A DNA stretch of 61,355 nt from Bradyrhizobium iriomotense (GTDB lineage: Bacteria; Pseudomonadota; Alphaproteobacteria; Rhizobiales; Xanthobacteraceae): positions 1-61,355 of the forward strand of contig NZ_JAFCLP010000032.1 in assembly GCF_018129405.1 (NCBI RefSeq). The letters run 5' to 3'. Positions 10,253-21,104 of this stretch are shown here, piece by piece. The notes beneath the pieces were generated by a model, which saw only the letters and a list, made by a program, of their open reading frames with translations, was not told where the DNA came from and searched no databases. Both the position numbers and the translations under genes were made by a program. Position 1 is the first letter of the stretch; the number at the start of each line of letters is the position of its first letter.

Positions 10253-11458
10253 ATGACTGGACCGGACGGAAGCGAGCCATTTGTCAAAAAGCACGATTTC
10301 GTTCAGATGCGGCATTATGCAATAGCGGGCCTGCTCACTGCAGCATTCGTGCTCGCCGGCTGCGGGCAGCCGACTTCGCAAGCATCTGCTCCGCCGCCCG
10401 CGCCGGTGACCGTCGCCCAGCCGGTCAAGCGCACTGTCACCGATTGGGATGAATTCACCGGCCGCTTCGAGGCGGTCGAGGAGGTGCAGGTGCGCCCGCG
10501 CGTCGGCGGCTTCGTCAACTCGGTGGAATTCCAGGACGGCGCCATCGTGCGTCAGGGCGATCTGCTCTACGTCATCGACCCGCGCCCGTTCGAGGCGGTG
10601 GCCGAGCAGGCCGACGGCCAGCTCTCCGATGCGCGCGCCAGGGTCGAGCTTGCCAAGCGCGAGCTCGACCGCGGCCTGAACCTGGTGCAGACCAGCGCCG
10701 TGTCCGAGCAGGTCGTCGACCAGCGGCGCCAGGCCCTGCAGGCTGCGCACGCGGCGGTGACGCAGGCCGAGGGCGTGCTGAAGGCCGCGCGGCTCAACAT
10801 CGAGTTCACGCATGTCACCGCGCCGCTCACCGGTCGCGTCAGCCGGCATCTCGTCAGCCCCGGCAATCTCGTGCAGGGCAGCGATACCGGCACCTCGACG
10901 CTGCTCACCTCGATCGTCGCGCTCGATCCGATCTACGTCTATTTCGACATGGATGAGGCGACCTTCATCAAATACAGCAAGCTTTGGTTCGAAGGTAAGC
11001 GCCCGAGTTCGCGCGACACGGCGAACCCGGTGCAGGTGTCGCTCGCCGGCGAGACCAAGCCGTCGCATGAAGGCACCATCAACTTCCTCGACAACCGCCT
11101 CGACGTCTCCACCGGCACGTTGCGCAGCCGCGCCGTCATCAAGAACACCGATCTGTCGATCCTGCCCGGCCAGTTCGGCCGCGTCCGCCTGATCGGCAGC
11201 GCGCCCTACGAAGCCCTGCTGATCCCGGATGTCGCTATTGCCACCGACCAGTCCCGCAAGATCGTGTTCGTGGTCAAGCCTGATGACACCGTCGAAGCGC
11301 GCCCCGTCGTGCTCGGGCCGCTCGACGAAGGCCTGCGCGTGATCCGCGAAGGCCTGAAGGCTGACGATCGTGTCATCGTCAACGGCATCCAGCGCGCCCG
11401 CGTCGGCGCCAAGGTCGCCCCCCAGACCGCGCAAGCCCCGGCTGGTGGCAAGTCATGA
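10253..11458 (+). CDS. RND efflux periplasmic adaptor (membrane fusion protein)
   Basis: Adaptor linking an RND pump to an outer-membrane channel, about 401 residues. A lipobox (VLAGC) follows a hydrophobic segment, so it is probably a lipoprotein. The HlyD/AcrA order is visible: barrel-sandwich halves around VQVRPRVGGFVNSVEF and VTAPLTGRVSRHLVSPGNLV flanking an alpha-hairpin rich in Ala/Gln, then a beta-barrel and a C-terminal membrane-proximal domain. ATG 10253 is chosen because GAGG sits seven bases before it; an ATG at 10307 gives a more usual signal-peptide length but has no visible ribosome binding site. The stop overlaps the pump gene start by four bases. Confidence 0.92.
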   Translation: MTGPDGSEPFVKKHDFVQMRHYAIAGLLTAAFVLAGCGQPTSQASAPPPAPVTVAQPVKRTVTDWDEFTGRFEAVEEVQVRPRVGGFVNSVEFQDGAIVRQGDLLYVIDPRPFEAVAEQADGQLSDARARVELAKRELDRGLNLVQTSAVSEQVVDQRRQALQAAHAAVTQAEGVLKAARLNIEFTHVTAPLTGRVSRHLVSPGNLVQGSDTGTSTLLTSIVALDPIYVYFDMDEATFIKYSKLWFEGKRPSSRDTANPVQVSLAGETKPSHEGTINFLDNRLDVSTGTLRSRAVIKNTDLSILPGQFGRVRLIGSAPYEALLIPDVAIATDQSRKIVFVVKPDDTVEARPVVLGPLDEGLRVIREGLKADDRVIVNGIQRARVGAKVAPQTAQAPAGGKS

Positions 11459-14400
11459 ATCTCGGCCGTCTCTCCATCAACCAGCCCATCCTGGCGATGG
11501 TGCTGTCGATCGTGCTCTTGATCGTCGGCGCGCTCGCCTACACCACGCTGCCGGTCTCCGAATATCCGCAGGTGGTGCCGCCCACTGTCGTCGTCACCAC
11601 GCAATATCCCGGCGCCTCCGCGCAGACCGTGTCCGACACGGTCGCAGCTCCCATCGAGCAGGAGATCAACGGCGTCGAGGACATGCTGTATCTCTACAGC
11701 CAGGCGACCTCGAACGGCCAGCTCACCATCACCGTCACCTTCAAGCTCGGCACCGATCTCGACAAGGCCCAGGTGCTGGTGCAGAACCGCGTCGCGATCG
11801 CGCAGCCGCGGCTGCCTGAAGAAGTGCAGCGCAACGGCGTCACGACCCGCAAGAACTCGCCCGACATCCTGATGGTCGTGTTCATGCTGTCGCCGGACGA
11901 CACGTTCGACCAGCTCTACATCTCCAACTACGCGCTGCTCCAGGTCCGCGACCAGCTCTTGCGCATCGACGGCGTCGGCGACATCCAGATTTTTGGCGCG
12001 CGCGACTATTCGATGCGGCTGTGGCTGGATCCTGACCGCATCGCCAATCTTGGCCTGACCTCGACCGAGGTGCTGGCCGCCATCCGCGCCCAGAACGTGC
12101 AGATCGCGGGCGGACAGATTGCCGAGCCGCCGATCGCCGACCGCGCCTTCCAGCCGAACCTGACGTTCACAGGACGGCTCAAGGACCAGAAGCAGTTCGA
12201 GGACATCCTGATCAAGGCCGGCTCCGACGGCCGCACGGTGCGCCTGCGCGACGTCGCCCGCATCGAGCTCGGCGCGCTCGCCTATTCCACCAACAGCTTC
12301 CTGCTGCGCAAATCAGCGGTCGCGATGCTGGTGACGCAGCGCCCGGGGTCGAACGCGCTCGCGACCGCGAAGCACATCTCCGACACCATGACGAAGCTGA
12401 AGGAGACGTTCCCGAAAGGCCTCGACTACAACATCGGCTACAACCCGACCGAGTTCATCGCCCAGTCGGTTCACGAGCTGATCAAGACGATCTACGAGGC
12501 GATGCTGCTCGTGGTCATCGTGGTGCTGGTGTTCCTGCAGGGATGGCGGCCCGCGATCATCCCGATCATCGCGATCCCGGTCTCGCTGGTCGGCACCTTC
12601 GCGGTGATGGCGGCGCTGGGCTTCTCCATCAATAATCTCACTTTGTTCGGGCTCGTGCTCGCGGTCGGTATCGTCGTCGACGACGCCATCGTGGTGGTCG
12701 AGAACGTCGAACGCCATCTGGAGCATGGCCTCAGCCGGCGCGATGCCGCGCTGAAGACCATGGAAGAGGTCGGCGGCGCGCTGGTCTCGATCGCGCTGGT
12801 GCTGTGCGCGGTGTTCGTGCCGACCGCATTCCTCGGCGGCATCTCCGGCCAGTTCTTCCAGCAATTCGCCGTCACCATTGCGGTCGCAACCGCGATCTCC
12901 TGCTTCTGCTCGCTGACGCTGTCGCCGGCGCTGGCCTCGCAGATCCTCACGCCGCATGAGGAGAAGCGGCCGCCGGCGAGCTGGAATGTCATCGCGCGCG
13001 GCTGGAATGCCTTCACCGGCGTGTTCAACCGCGTGTTCGACCGGCTCTCGCACGGCTATGCCGGCCTTGCCAATTTCGTGATCCGGCACTCTGTGGTGAT
13101 GCTCCTGATCTACGTCGTGCTGATCGGCAGCGCCGGCTGGCTGATCGTGACCACGCCGCAGGGCTTCATTCCGGCGCAGGATCGCGGCTACGTCATCATA
13201 TCAGTGCAATTGCCGGGCGCGGCTTCGCTGGCGCGCACCACCGAGGTCGTGCGCGAGATCGAACGGATCTCGCTGGATACGCCCGGTATCGTCCGCGTCG
13301 CGGCCTTCGCCGGCTTCTCCGGCGCCACACGCACGCAGGCCGGCAATGCCGCGGCGCTGTTCCCGGTTTTCGACGAGCCCGAGGTGCGGATGAAGAAGGG
13401 ATTGTCTGCGAACGCCATCACGGTCGAGCTGCGCAAGCGCCTGTCCGCGATCCAGGGCGCCTTCATCATCGTGATTCCGCCGCCGGCCGTGCCTGGCATC
13501 GGCACCGGCGGCGGCTTCACCATCCGCATCCAGGACCGTCAGGGCCGAGGGCCTGAGCTGCTCGCCGCGGCCACCGACGAGCTTGTCGCCGCGGCGCGCA
13601 AATCGCCGTCGCTGCTCGGCCCCACGGTGTTCTCCCCGTTCTCGGCCAACACGCCGCAGCTCTTCGTCGACATCGACCGCACCAAGGCGCAGAAGCTCGG
13701 CGTGCCCATCGCCAACATCAACGACACGATCCAGACCTATTTCGGATCGACCTATGTCAACGACTTCAACCTGTTCGGCCGCACCTACCACGTCACTGCG
13801 CAGGCGGACTTCCCGTTCCGCAAAGAATCTAGCGATCTCTCACGCCTGCGCACCCGCAACGCCTCCGGCGACATGGTGATGCTCGGCAGCGTGGTCGAGT
13901 TCAAGGACGTCTCGGGCCCGGACCGCGTCGCGCGCTACAACCTCTATGCGGCGTCCGAGCTGCAGGGCGAGCCGGCGCCGGGCACCAGCTCGACCACCGC
14001 CCTCAACACCATCAAGAAGCTCGCCGACGACACCCTGCCGAGCGGCTTCACCTTCGAATGGACCGATCTGTCGTATCAGCAGGTCACCGGCGGCAATGCG
14101 GGCCTGCTCGTATTCCCGATCTGCGTGCTGTTCGTCTATCTCGTGCTCGCCGCGCAATATGGCAGCTGGACGTTGCCGTTTGCGGTGATCCTGATCGTGC
14201 CGATGTGCCTGCTCGCTGCCACCATTGGCGTCCGCCTCATGGGGCAGGACGTCAACATCCTCACCCAGATCGGCTTCGTCGTGCTGGTGGGACTGGCGGC
14301 GAAGAACGCGATCCTGATCGTCGAGTTCGCGCGCGACATCGAGAACGAAGGCAAGCCGCGGCTGGAGGCCGTGATCGACGCCTGCCGCCTGCGCCTGCGG

Positions 14401-14619
14401 CCGATCCTGATGACCTCCTTCGCCTTCATCCTCGGCGTCTTGCCGCTGGTGATCTCGACCGGCTCCGGCTCGGAGATGCGCCAGGCCGTCGGCGTCGCCG
14501 TCTTCTTCGGCATGATCGGCGTCACCCTGTTTGGGCTTCTGTTCACGCCGATCTTCTATGTGGTGGTGCGGAACCTGGCGGAGGGACGGCGGGACAAGAA
14601 GCCGGAGGTGGCGGCCTGA
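11455..14619 (+). CDS. RND multidrug efflux pump, HAE1 (AcrB-like) family
   Basis: Proton-driven inner-membrane exporter of 1054 residues, the normal length for AcrB-type pumps. Twelve membrane helices in two repeats and two large periplasmic loops can be followed. The TM4 proton-relay aspartates are present in GIVVDDAIVVVEN, and the TM10 lysine in VGLAAKNAILIVEFA. GFIPAQDRGY is a typical start of the second half. Cotranscribed with its adaptor (ATGA overlap). No TolC-type channel gene and no TetR/MarR regulator are adjacent, so the outer-membrane partner must be elsewhere. Confidence 0.95.
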   Translation: MNLGRLSINQPILAMVLSIVLLIVGALAYTTLPVSEYPQVVPPTVVVTTQYPGASAQTVSDTVAAPIEQEINGVEDMLYLYSQATSNGQLTITVTFKLGTDLDKAQVLVQNRVAIAQPRLPEEVQRNGVTTRKNSPDILMVVFMLSPDDTFDQLYISNYALLQVRDQLLRIDGVGDIQIFGARDYSMRLWLDPDRIANLGLTSTEVLAAIRAQNVQIAGGQIAEPPIADRAFQPNLTFTGRLKDQKQFEDILIKAGSDGRTVRLRDVARIELGALAYSTNSFLLRKSAVAMLVTQRPGSNALATAKHISDTMTKLKETFPKGLDYNIGYNPTEFIAQSVHELIKTIYEAMLLVVIVVLVFLQGWRPAIIPIIAIPVSLVGTFAVMAALGFSINNLTLFGLVLAVGIVVDDAIVVVENVERHLEHGLSRRDAALKTMEEVGGALVSIALVLCAVFVPTAFLGGISGQFFQQFAVTIAVATAISCFCSLTLSPALASQILTPHEEKRPPASWNVIARGWNAFTGVFNRVFDRLSHGYAGLANFVIRHSVVMLLIYVVLIGSAGWLIVTTPQGFIPAQDRGYVIISVQLPGAASLARTTEVVREIERISLDTPGIVRVAAFAGFSGATRTQAGNAAALFPVFDEPEVRMKKGLSANAITVELRKRLSAIQGAFIIVIPPPAVPGIGTGGGFTIRIQDRQGRGPELLAAATDELVAAARKSPSLLGPTVFSPFSANTPQLFVDIDRTKAQKLGVPIANINDTIQTYFGSTYVNDFNLFGRTYHVTAQADFPFRKESSDLSRLRTRNASGDMVMLGSVVEFKDVSGPDRVARYNLYAASELQGEPAPGTSSTTALNTIKKLADDTLPSGFTFEWTDLSYQQVTGGNAGLLVFPICVLFVYLVLAAQYGSWTLPFAVILIVPMCLLAATIGVRLMGQDVNILTQIGFVVLVGLAAKNAILIVEFARDIENEGKPRLEAVIDACRLRLRPILMTSFAFILGVLPLVISTGSGSEMRQAVGVAVFFGMIGVTLFGLLFTPIFYVVVRNLAEGRRDKKPEVAA

Positions 14620-14947
14620 TCATTGTTGCCGCTGGCGTATCCACATCCCCTATGTCGTCCCGGACAAGCGCAAGCGCAGATCCGGGACCCATACCCCCAG
14701 GGAGTGGTTTGGCGACGACTGGCAACTGCCAGCTAACCCCAAACTCAATCCTGTGGCTATGGGTCCCGGATCAGCGCTCCGCCCTGGACAACGCTACGCG
14801 TTGCCAAGAGCTGCGCTTGTCCGGGACGACACCGATCGCGTGGCGCGCCCTCCATACTAACGACCAACATGAAACGGATGGGCACACGCGGGGTTCTTCC
14901 CTAATATCCGCGCGATTTCAAAACAGAAAACTGCTGGGAGCCAACAG
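14620..14947. other. Intergenic region with palindromic repeat
   Basis: A large copy of the GTCGTCC repeat fills 14654-14830. The remaining roughly 115 bp before the next gene should hold its promoter; an AT-richer stretch (around 14900-14945) precedes a GGGAG ribosome binding site at 14936-14940. Nothing else is recognised. Confidence 0.5.
14654..14830. repeat. GTCGTCC/GGACGAC palindromic repeat, copy 2
   Basis: Longer copy (177 bp) with ends GTCGTCCCGGACAAGCGC and GCGCTTGTCCGGGACGAC and internal GATCCGGGACCCATA / TATGGGTCCCGGATC arms. It lies 34 bp downstream of the RND pump stop codon. Confidence 0.9.
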
Positions 14948-16141
14948 ATGAAATCAGTCCTTTTGACCGCTGTCGCAACCTCGGCCCTGCTGCTGGCAGC
15001 GCCGGCGTCCGCGCAGGGGGTCAAGATCGGCATCCTCAACGACCAATCCGGCGTCTACGCCGATTACGGCGGCAAATGGTCGGTCGAAGCGGCCAGGATG
15101 GCGATCGAGGACTTTGGCGGCGAGGTGCTCGGCCAGAAGATCGAGCTCGTCACCGCCGACCACCAGAACAAGCCTGACCTCGCGAGCTCGATCGCGCGGC
15201 GCTGGTACGACGTCGAGAACGTCGACATGATCACGGAGCTGACGACCTCCTCAGTCGCACTCGCGATCCACGAGCTCTCCAAGGAAAAGAAGAAGATCGA
15301 CATCGTCGTCGGTGCCGCGACTTCGCGCCTCACCGGCGATGCCTGCCAGCCCTACGGTTTCCACTGGGCCTATGACACCCGCGCGCTCGGCGTCGGCACC
15401 GGCGGTGCGCTGACAAAAGCCGGCGGCGACACCTGGTTCTTCCTCACCGCCGACTACGCCTTCGGCTACGCGCTGGAGAAGGACACCGCCGAGATCGTCA
15501 CCGCCAATGGCGGCAAGGTGCTCGGCTCGGTGCGCGTGCCGCTCAACTCCTCGGATTTCTCCTCCTTCCTGCTGCAGGCGCAGAGCTCGAAGGCGAAGAT
15601 CGTCGGCCTCGCCAATGCCGGCCTCGACACCACCAACTCGATCAAGCAGGCGTCCGAATTCGGCATTGTCGCCAGCGGCCAGAAGCTCGCCGGCCTGTTG
15701 ATGACGCTCGCCGAGGTGAACGGCCTCGGCCTCCAGGCCGCGCAAGGCCTGGTGCTCACCGAGGGCTATTACTGGGATCTCAACGACAAGACCCGCAATC
15801 TCGGCGAACGCTTCCTCAAGCGCACCGGCCGGATGCCGAGCATGATCCATGCCGGCACCTATTCGGCGACGCTGAGCTACCTGAAGGCCGTCAAGGCCGC
15901 CGGCACCAAGGACCCGGATGCGGTCGCCAAGAAACTGAAGGAGTTGCCGGTCGACGACGACTTCGCGCAGGGCGGCAAGGTGCTCGAGAACGGCCGCATG
16001 GTTCACGACATGTACCTGTTCGAGGTCAAGAAGCCCTCGGAGTCGAAGAAGCCCTGGGACTATTACAAGCTCCTCGCCACCGTCCCCGGCGACAAGGCCT
16101 TCTTCACCGCCAAGGAAAGCGGCTGCCCGCTGACGAAGTGA
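14948..16141 (+). CDS. Branched-chain amino acid-type ABC substrate-binding protein (LivK-like)
   Basis: Periplasmic type-I binding protein of 397 residues with a Sec signal peptide cleaved after about residue 22 (PASAQ). VKIGILNDQSGVYADYGGK is the classic N-terminal strand and first ligand loop of Peripla_BP_6 receptors, and the two-lobe fold is traceable through AADYAFGYALEKD-like and GLVLTEGYYWD segments. Such receptors bind branched-chain or other amino acids, urea, amides or aromatic acids; the ligand is not predictable. No LivHMGF permease or ATPase genes are adjacent, making this an orphan receptor. Confidence 0.9.
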   Translation: MKSVLLTAVATSALLLAAPASAQGVKIGILNDQSGVYADYGGKWSVEAARMAIEDFGGEVLGQKIELVTADHQNKPDLASSIARRWYDVENVDMITELTTSSVALAIHELSKEKKKIDIVVGAATSRLTGDACQPYGFHWAYDTRALGVGTGGALTKAGGDTWFFLTADYAFGYALEKDTAEIVTANGGKVLGSVRVPLNSSDFSSFLLQAQSSKAKIVGLANAGLDTTNSIKQASEFGIVASGQKLAGLLMTLAEVNGLGLQAAQGLVLTEGYYWDLNDKTRNLGERFLKRTGRMPSMIHAGTYSATLSYLKAVKAAGTKDPDAVAKKLKELPVDDDFAQGGKVLENGRMVHDMYLFEVKKPSESKKPWDYYKLLATVPGDKAFFTAKESGCPLTK

Positions 16142-16147
16142 GGTATC

Positions 16148-16268
16148 GTCGTCCTGGCGAAAGCCAGGACCCATTACCCCGACTGGATGTTATCGAAACA
16201 AGCTGAGGCCACCATTGTGCCCATAACCACGTCCTGTGGTTATGGGTCCTGGCCTTCGCCAGGACGAC
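16148..16268. repeat. GTCGTCC/GGACGAC palindromic repeat, copy 3
   Basis: Ends GTCGTCCTGGCGAAAGCCAG and CTGGCCTTCGCCAGGACGAC, 121 bp. It starts six bases after the stop of the LivK-like gene. Confidence 0.9.
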
Positions 16269-16295
16269 ACTGAATGTGTGGCGGCGCAGCCCGCC

Positions 16296-16682
16296 TCACA
16301 CCAACCGCAACACCACCGCGCCCAGTGCCCCCGCCCACAGCGCCATGGCGGCGAGCGCCTGGATCGCAAATCCCGGGCCGCGTTTTGCCGCGGCCTGCGA
16401 ATAGCCGATGAAATAGACGACGCGGCCGATGATCCAGACCGCCCCGAGTCCCGCTGCAATCGCGTCGCTGATATAGGCCGCGAACAGCCAGAGCGCCGGC
16501 AAGACAATCGGCATCCACTCCAGCGTGTTCATCTGGATGCGGAAGGCGCGCTCGAAATCCGGATGGCCCGACATCGCCGGCACCTTGACACCGGTCCTGG
16601 TGCGCGAGCGCGAGACGTTGATGCTGGTGAAGAAATAAAATGCGATCGCCAGCAGCGTGACGAGGGCGGTGAGATGATACAT
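16296..16682 (-). CDS. MAPEG family membrane protein
   Basis: Small integral membrane protein of 128 residues with four hydrophobic helices. The region SGHPDFERAFRIQMNTLEW carries the Glu-Arg...Arg-x-Gln-x-Asn-x-x-Glu pattern of MAPEG proteins (membrane-associated proteins in eicosanoid and glutathione metabolism). Bacterial members often have glutathione-transferase-like activity in the inner membrane, but the substrate is unknown. It has no obvious operon partner. Confidence 0.88.
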   Translation of the reverse strand: MYHLTALVTLLAIAFYFFTSINVSRSRTRTGVKVPAMSGHPDFERAFRIQMNTLEWMPIVLPALWLFAAYISDAIAAGLGAVWIIGRVVYFIGYSQAAAKRGPGFAIQALAAMALWAGALGAVVLRLV

Positions 16683-16696
16683 CGCGAATTTCCCCA

Positions 16697-16757
16697 GAGC
16701 GTTTTCCAGCGAAGTGGATACCGGTTCGCGTAAAGGAAACGCGTCAAAACTAGAATC
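16697..16757. repeat. AGCGTTTTC...GGAAACGCGTCAAA intergenic repeat, short copy
   Basis: Contains GCGTTTTCC and the inverted GGAAACGC flanking AGCGAAGTGGATACCGGTTC. A nearly identical stretch occurs at 54808-54857, where it continues into a perfect palindrome. Confidence 0.75.
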
Positions 16758-16772
16758 CAGGCAGACCGCGCT

Positions 16773-17855
16773 TCAATACCCGGTCAGCTCGAGATAGCCA
16801 ACGCCGTCATGTGTGCCGGCAAAGCTGATCGGCCCTTCCCAATAGGAGAAGCCGGTTCCCATCCAGGCGTTTGGATTGAGCGGCTTGCACAGAATCGAGA
16901 ACGAGCGCGAGGGGATCGCGATCTGCCATTCCACCGGCAGCTTGCGTCCCGCAACCTCGGCCGTCGCCTTCGGCATCATCTGGATATCGCTGCCCGCAAT
17001 CATCTGCGTCTCGCCGGCGGCGCTGATCCAGTTGCCGAACGGATAATTCTGGTCATCCTTCTGCCGCAGCCGGTACAGCATCAGCTTGTCGCCGGATGCA
17101 AGATGCAGCGACAGCCAGTCCCAGCCGGTCTGATCAGTGTCGAGTGGCTGGCTGCTCCATTCGCGGTCCATCCAGCCCTGGCCTGTGACATCGACCGGCT
17201 TGTCGTCGATGCTGAGCGTGCCGCGCGCACGGTAGAACGGTTGGCTGTAGTAGTACGACGCCTGCCCGCGCTCCGATTTGCGGCTGAAGCCGCGATCGCC
17301 CTGCAGCACTACCGGACGATCGGCCTCCAGCGTCAGCGCGTAGCTGAAGTCTGTACCGGAGGCCTTCAGCGTCAGCGGCGCCAGCGTGCGATCAACCGTG
17401 CGCTCAGACCCTTTCATCTCCCAATCGTCGATCCAGGCCGCGAATGGCTTTGCCGTGACGCCGGCCTGTCCGATGCCGCCGCGCGAGAACAGCTCGTTGA
17501 AGCGATGCGTGCCGGCGCGCGTCACCGCCGCATGCGCCATCCAGATCTGCTGATTGGCCCAGCCCTCGCCTTGGGGCCCCGGCTGCGCCGCCTGGCGGAA
17601 CAGCGTCCATTGCAGGCCGCAAGGAGCTCCGCTGCTGTCGACGAGGTTCGCCGTGAGATACCACCACTCGATACGAAACTCCGGATGCGGGCCGTGATCG
17701 GCAGGGAAGGTGAATGTCTTTCCTGGCGTCACCTTCGCAAACCCGTCGGCGGTCTCGCCGAGTCCGGCATAGCCCTGCGCACTCGCACGACGCGCGAGCG
17801 CGAGTGCGGCGAAGCCGCAGGCAAAGGTGCGCCGTGAAATCCTGTCAGCGCTCAT
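16773..17855 (-). CDS. AttH-like secreted lipocalin-fold protein (CrtC/AttH family)
   Basis: Exported protein of 360 residues with a twin-arginine signal (SRRTFACGFAALALARRASA). The mature part begins with a region containing FPADHGPHPEFRIEWWYLTA, the hallmark of the AttH / hydroxyneurosporene-synthase (carotenoid 1,2-hydratase-like) family, and continues with WMDREWSSQ and GWDWLSLHL, also typical. The fold is a double lipocalin-like barrel. Its molecular role is not established; members are often called secreted hydrolases without proof. The start overlaps the preceding permease gene by 11 bases, tying it to the ABC transporter. Confidence 0.85.
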   Translation of the reverse strand: MSADRISRRTFACGFAALALARRASAQGYAGLGETADGFAKVTPGKTFTFPADHGPHPEFRIEWWYLTANLVDSSGAPCGLQWTLFRQAAQPGPQGEGWANQQIWMAHAAVTRAGTHRFNELFSRGGIGQAGVTAKPFAAWIDDWEMKGSERTVDRTLAPLTLKASGTDFSYALTLEADRPVVLQGDRGFSRKSERGQASYYYSQPFYRARGTLSIDDKPVDVTGQGWMDREWSSQPLDTDQTGWDWLSLHLASGDKLMLYRLRQKDDQNYPFGNWISAAGETQMIAGSDIQMMPKATAEVAGRKLPVEWQIAIPSRSFSILCKPLNPNAWMGTGFSYWEGPISFAGTHDGVGYLELTGY

Positions 17856-20303
17856 TGGCAAACACCTTGACGAGGTTCGCCGGCTGCATCCGCGCCAGCC
17901 GCAGCATCGGCAGCAGTGCGGCAAGCAGCGAGGCGAGCAGCGCGACCGCGACCAGCTCGATCAGCTGCAGCGGAAACACATGGAACGGCAGCCGCCAGCC
18001 GAACGCTTTCACGTTGACGATCGCAATCAGGCACCACGCCACCAGAAGTCCAAGCGGCACGGCCAGCAGCGCCGTGAACAGCGCGACCGACAGCGTCTTG
18101 GTCAATTCGATCGCGGCGAGGCGCGGCCGCGTCAGGCCGACCGCCCACAGCGGCGCGAGCTGCGGCAGTCGGGAATTCGCCAGCGTCAGCAGGCTGGTGA
18201 GCAGCGCGATGCCGGCGACGCCGAGCGTGAACGCGTTCAGGGCCGAGGTGACCGCAAAGGTGCGGTTGAAGATGCGGATCGATTCCGCCTTCACCGTCGC
18301 CTGGTCCGCGACGCTGCGGTCGTCGAGCGCAAACTGCTTCTGCAAGGCTGCGATCAAACCCGGGATCTTGTCGTGCGCGACGATCAGTCCGATCCGCGTC
18401 TGCGGCGTTTGCGGAAAATGCCGGATCAGCGCCGCGACGTTCACCGCGAGCTGGCCCTTTGGATTGCCGTAGTCGGCATAGATGCCGACGATGTCGAGTT
18501 CCCAGGCCCCGCCCGGCGCCGGCACCTCGATCACGTCGCCGACGCGAACGTTGAGGCGGCGGCTCAGCTGCTCGCTGATGAAAGCGGCATTGCCCGGCAC
18601 GAGCTGCGTCCAGGCGCGCGGCGCGGTTTCTAGCAACGGCCAGCGCTCGCGATAGAGCGCGTGATCGGGCAGGCCGAGCAACTCCACCGGCTGGCCCTGG
18701 ATCTGCGCCTCCGCACGTCCACCCGACAGGATGGCCTGAACCTCGCTGCGCTCCTTCAGCCAGTTACGGATCGCAACGCCTTGCGCATTGTCGGAGGCGC
18801 TGATGTAGACGTCGGCCGCGAGCCGCCCGTTGAGCCAGCCGATGAAGGTGCGGCTGAAGGTTTCCACCATGGTGGACACCCCGACATTGACGGCGAGCGC
18901 GAGCATCAGCGCCATCAGGGCGAGCGACAGCCCGGAGAGCTGCTGCCGGCTGTCGGCCCAGAACCATAGCGCGATCGGCCCGCGCGCGGTGCGCTGGCCG
19001 ACGAGCAGGATGATGTCGAGGAACGCTGGCAGGATCAGCGCCGCGCCGAGCATCAGTGCCGCGAGCACGCCGAAACCCGCGATCAGCGATTGTCCGTAGT
19101 AAAGCAGCAGCACCGCGACAGCGAACACAGCGCATGCGGCAAGGCTTTGCAGGATCAGCCAGCGCCGCTGCCGCTGCTGCCACGCGCGCGGCTGTGCCGT
19201 CGCCAGCACCGGCATCCGGATCGCCTTGATCAGGCTGGTCGCCGCCGCAACAAGGGCGCCCGCAACGCTGATGCCGATGCCGGCGAGCCACCATTCAGGC
19301 CGCAAGCTGAGCTGTCCCGGGATCTGCGCGCCATAGAGCCCGCGCAGCGAGGCCGCGACATCGGGCAACAGCGCAGCTGCGATGAAATAGCCGCAGACGA
19401 GCCCGATCAGGCCTGCGACCAGCGCCAGTGCCACCAGCTCGATCACCAGCACCGTGTTGACCAGCCGCGCCGAGGCGCCGCAGGCCCGCAACGTGCGCAG
19501 CATCGGCAGCCGCTGCTCGAAGGCAAGGCCCACAGCCGAATTGACGATGAACAGGCCGACGAAGAACGAGAGGAGGCCGAAGGCGGTGAGGTTGAGATGG
19601 AAACTGTCGGTGAGACGCTCCAGCTCCGTCTCTGCCGTCGGCTCGACCCGCTGCAGCTGTTCGCCGACGACGCTCGCGAGCGGCGCCGGCTTGCCCTTCG
19701 GCTTGCCGATCAGGAGACGAGACACCTGGTCCGGTTTGCTCAGGAGCTTCTGCGCCACGCCGATATCGACCACCAGCACATCAGGCACCAGTTGCGGCAG
19801 CACGCGTAGCGGCGGCAGCTTTGCGCCGTTGCTGATCTGAGGTGCAGCGCCTTCCGTTTCCTGCAAGTCGGTCAGCGTCTCCTTCGCCACCAATGTCTGG
19901 CCCGGCGGAGCGACAAAGCTGCTCAGATCCGAGGCGCCGAGGCGCGGCGCATTGCCGACATCGACCGGCAGCGTCACCGGCTCGATGCCGAGCAGCCGCA
20001 GCGAGCGTCCGTTGATCTGGACCCGTCCCTCCAGCACCGGCGACACCGGCCAGCCGGCGCGGCGGAGTTTTACGAACAGCTCCTGCGGAAACGTCGCGGC
20101 ATTCGGCGCGACCAGCATCGCCGTGCGCACGCCGCCAAAGGTCGCCGCGGCGCGGTCATAGGCGTTGCGGGCCTGCTGGTTGATGGCCTGCACGCCGCTC
20201 CACAGCGCGGTCGCCGCGATCAGCCCGATCAGGAGCGTTGCGAACTGCATCCCGTGGCGCCGCCAGTGGCTCAGGAGCACCGCGAGCACCCACAGCGCGC
20301 GCT

Positions 20304-20307
<4 letters not shown>
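17845..20307 (-). CDS. FtsX-type ABC transporter permease (duplicated, YbbP-like)
   Basis: Inner-membrane protein of 820 residues with an N-terminal helix, a large periplasmic domain, and clusters of helices in the middle and at the C-terminus. This fits a duplicated FtsX/MacB_PCD architecture of about ten helices. Such type VII ABC systems act as mechanotransducers or lipoprotein/lipid extractors rather than importers. The ATG at 20307 overlaps the upstream ATPase stop by four bases. The downstream partner is an AttH-like secreted protein, as in the att-type clusters of rhizobia. Confidence 0.88.
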
Positions 20308-20963
<656 letters not shown>

Positions 20964-21104
20964 TGCGCCGGACGGAATTTAACTCAATGTTGCGTAGCAC
21001 ACCTGCCGTGGAAATGCCGGGGTTGCGTTGGCCCCGAAGCCGTTGTTAGCTCCCAGGACGGCCAAATCAAAAAGTGCCGACAATAAAGACATATGGGGAG
21101 AATG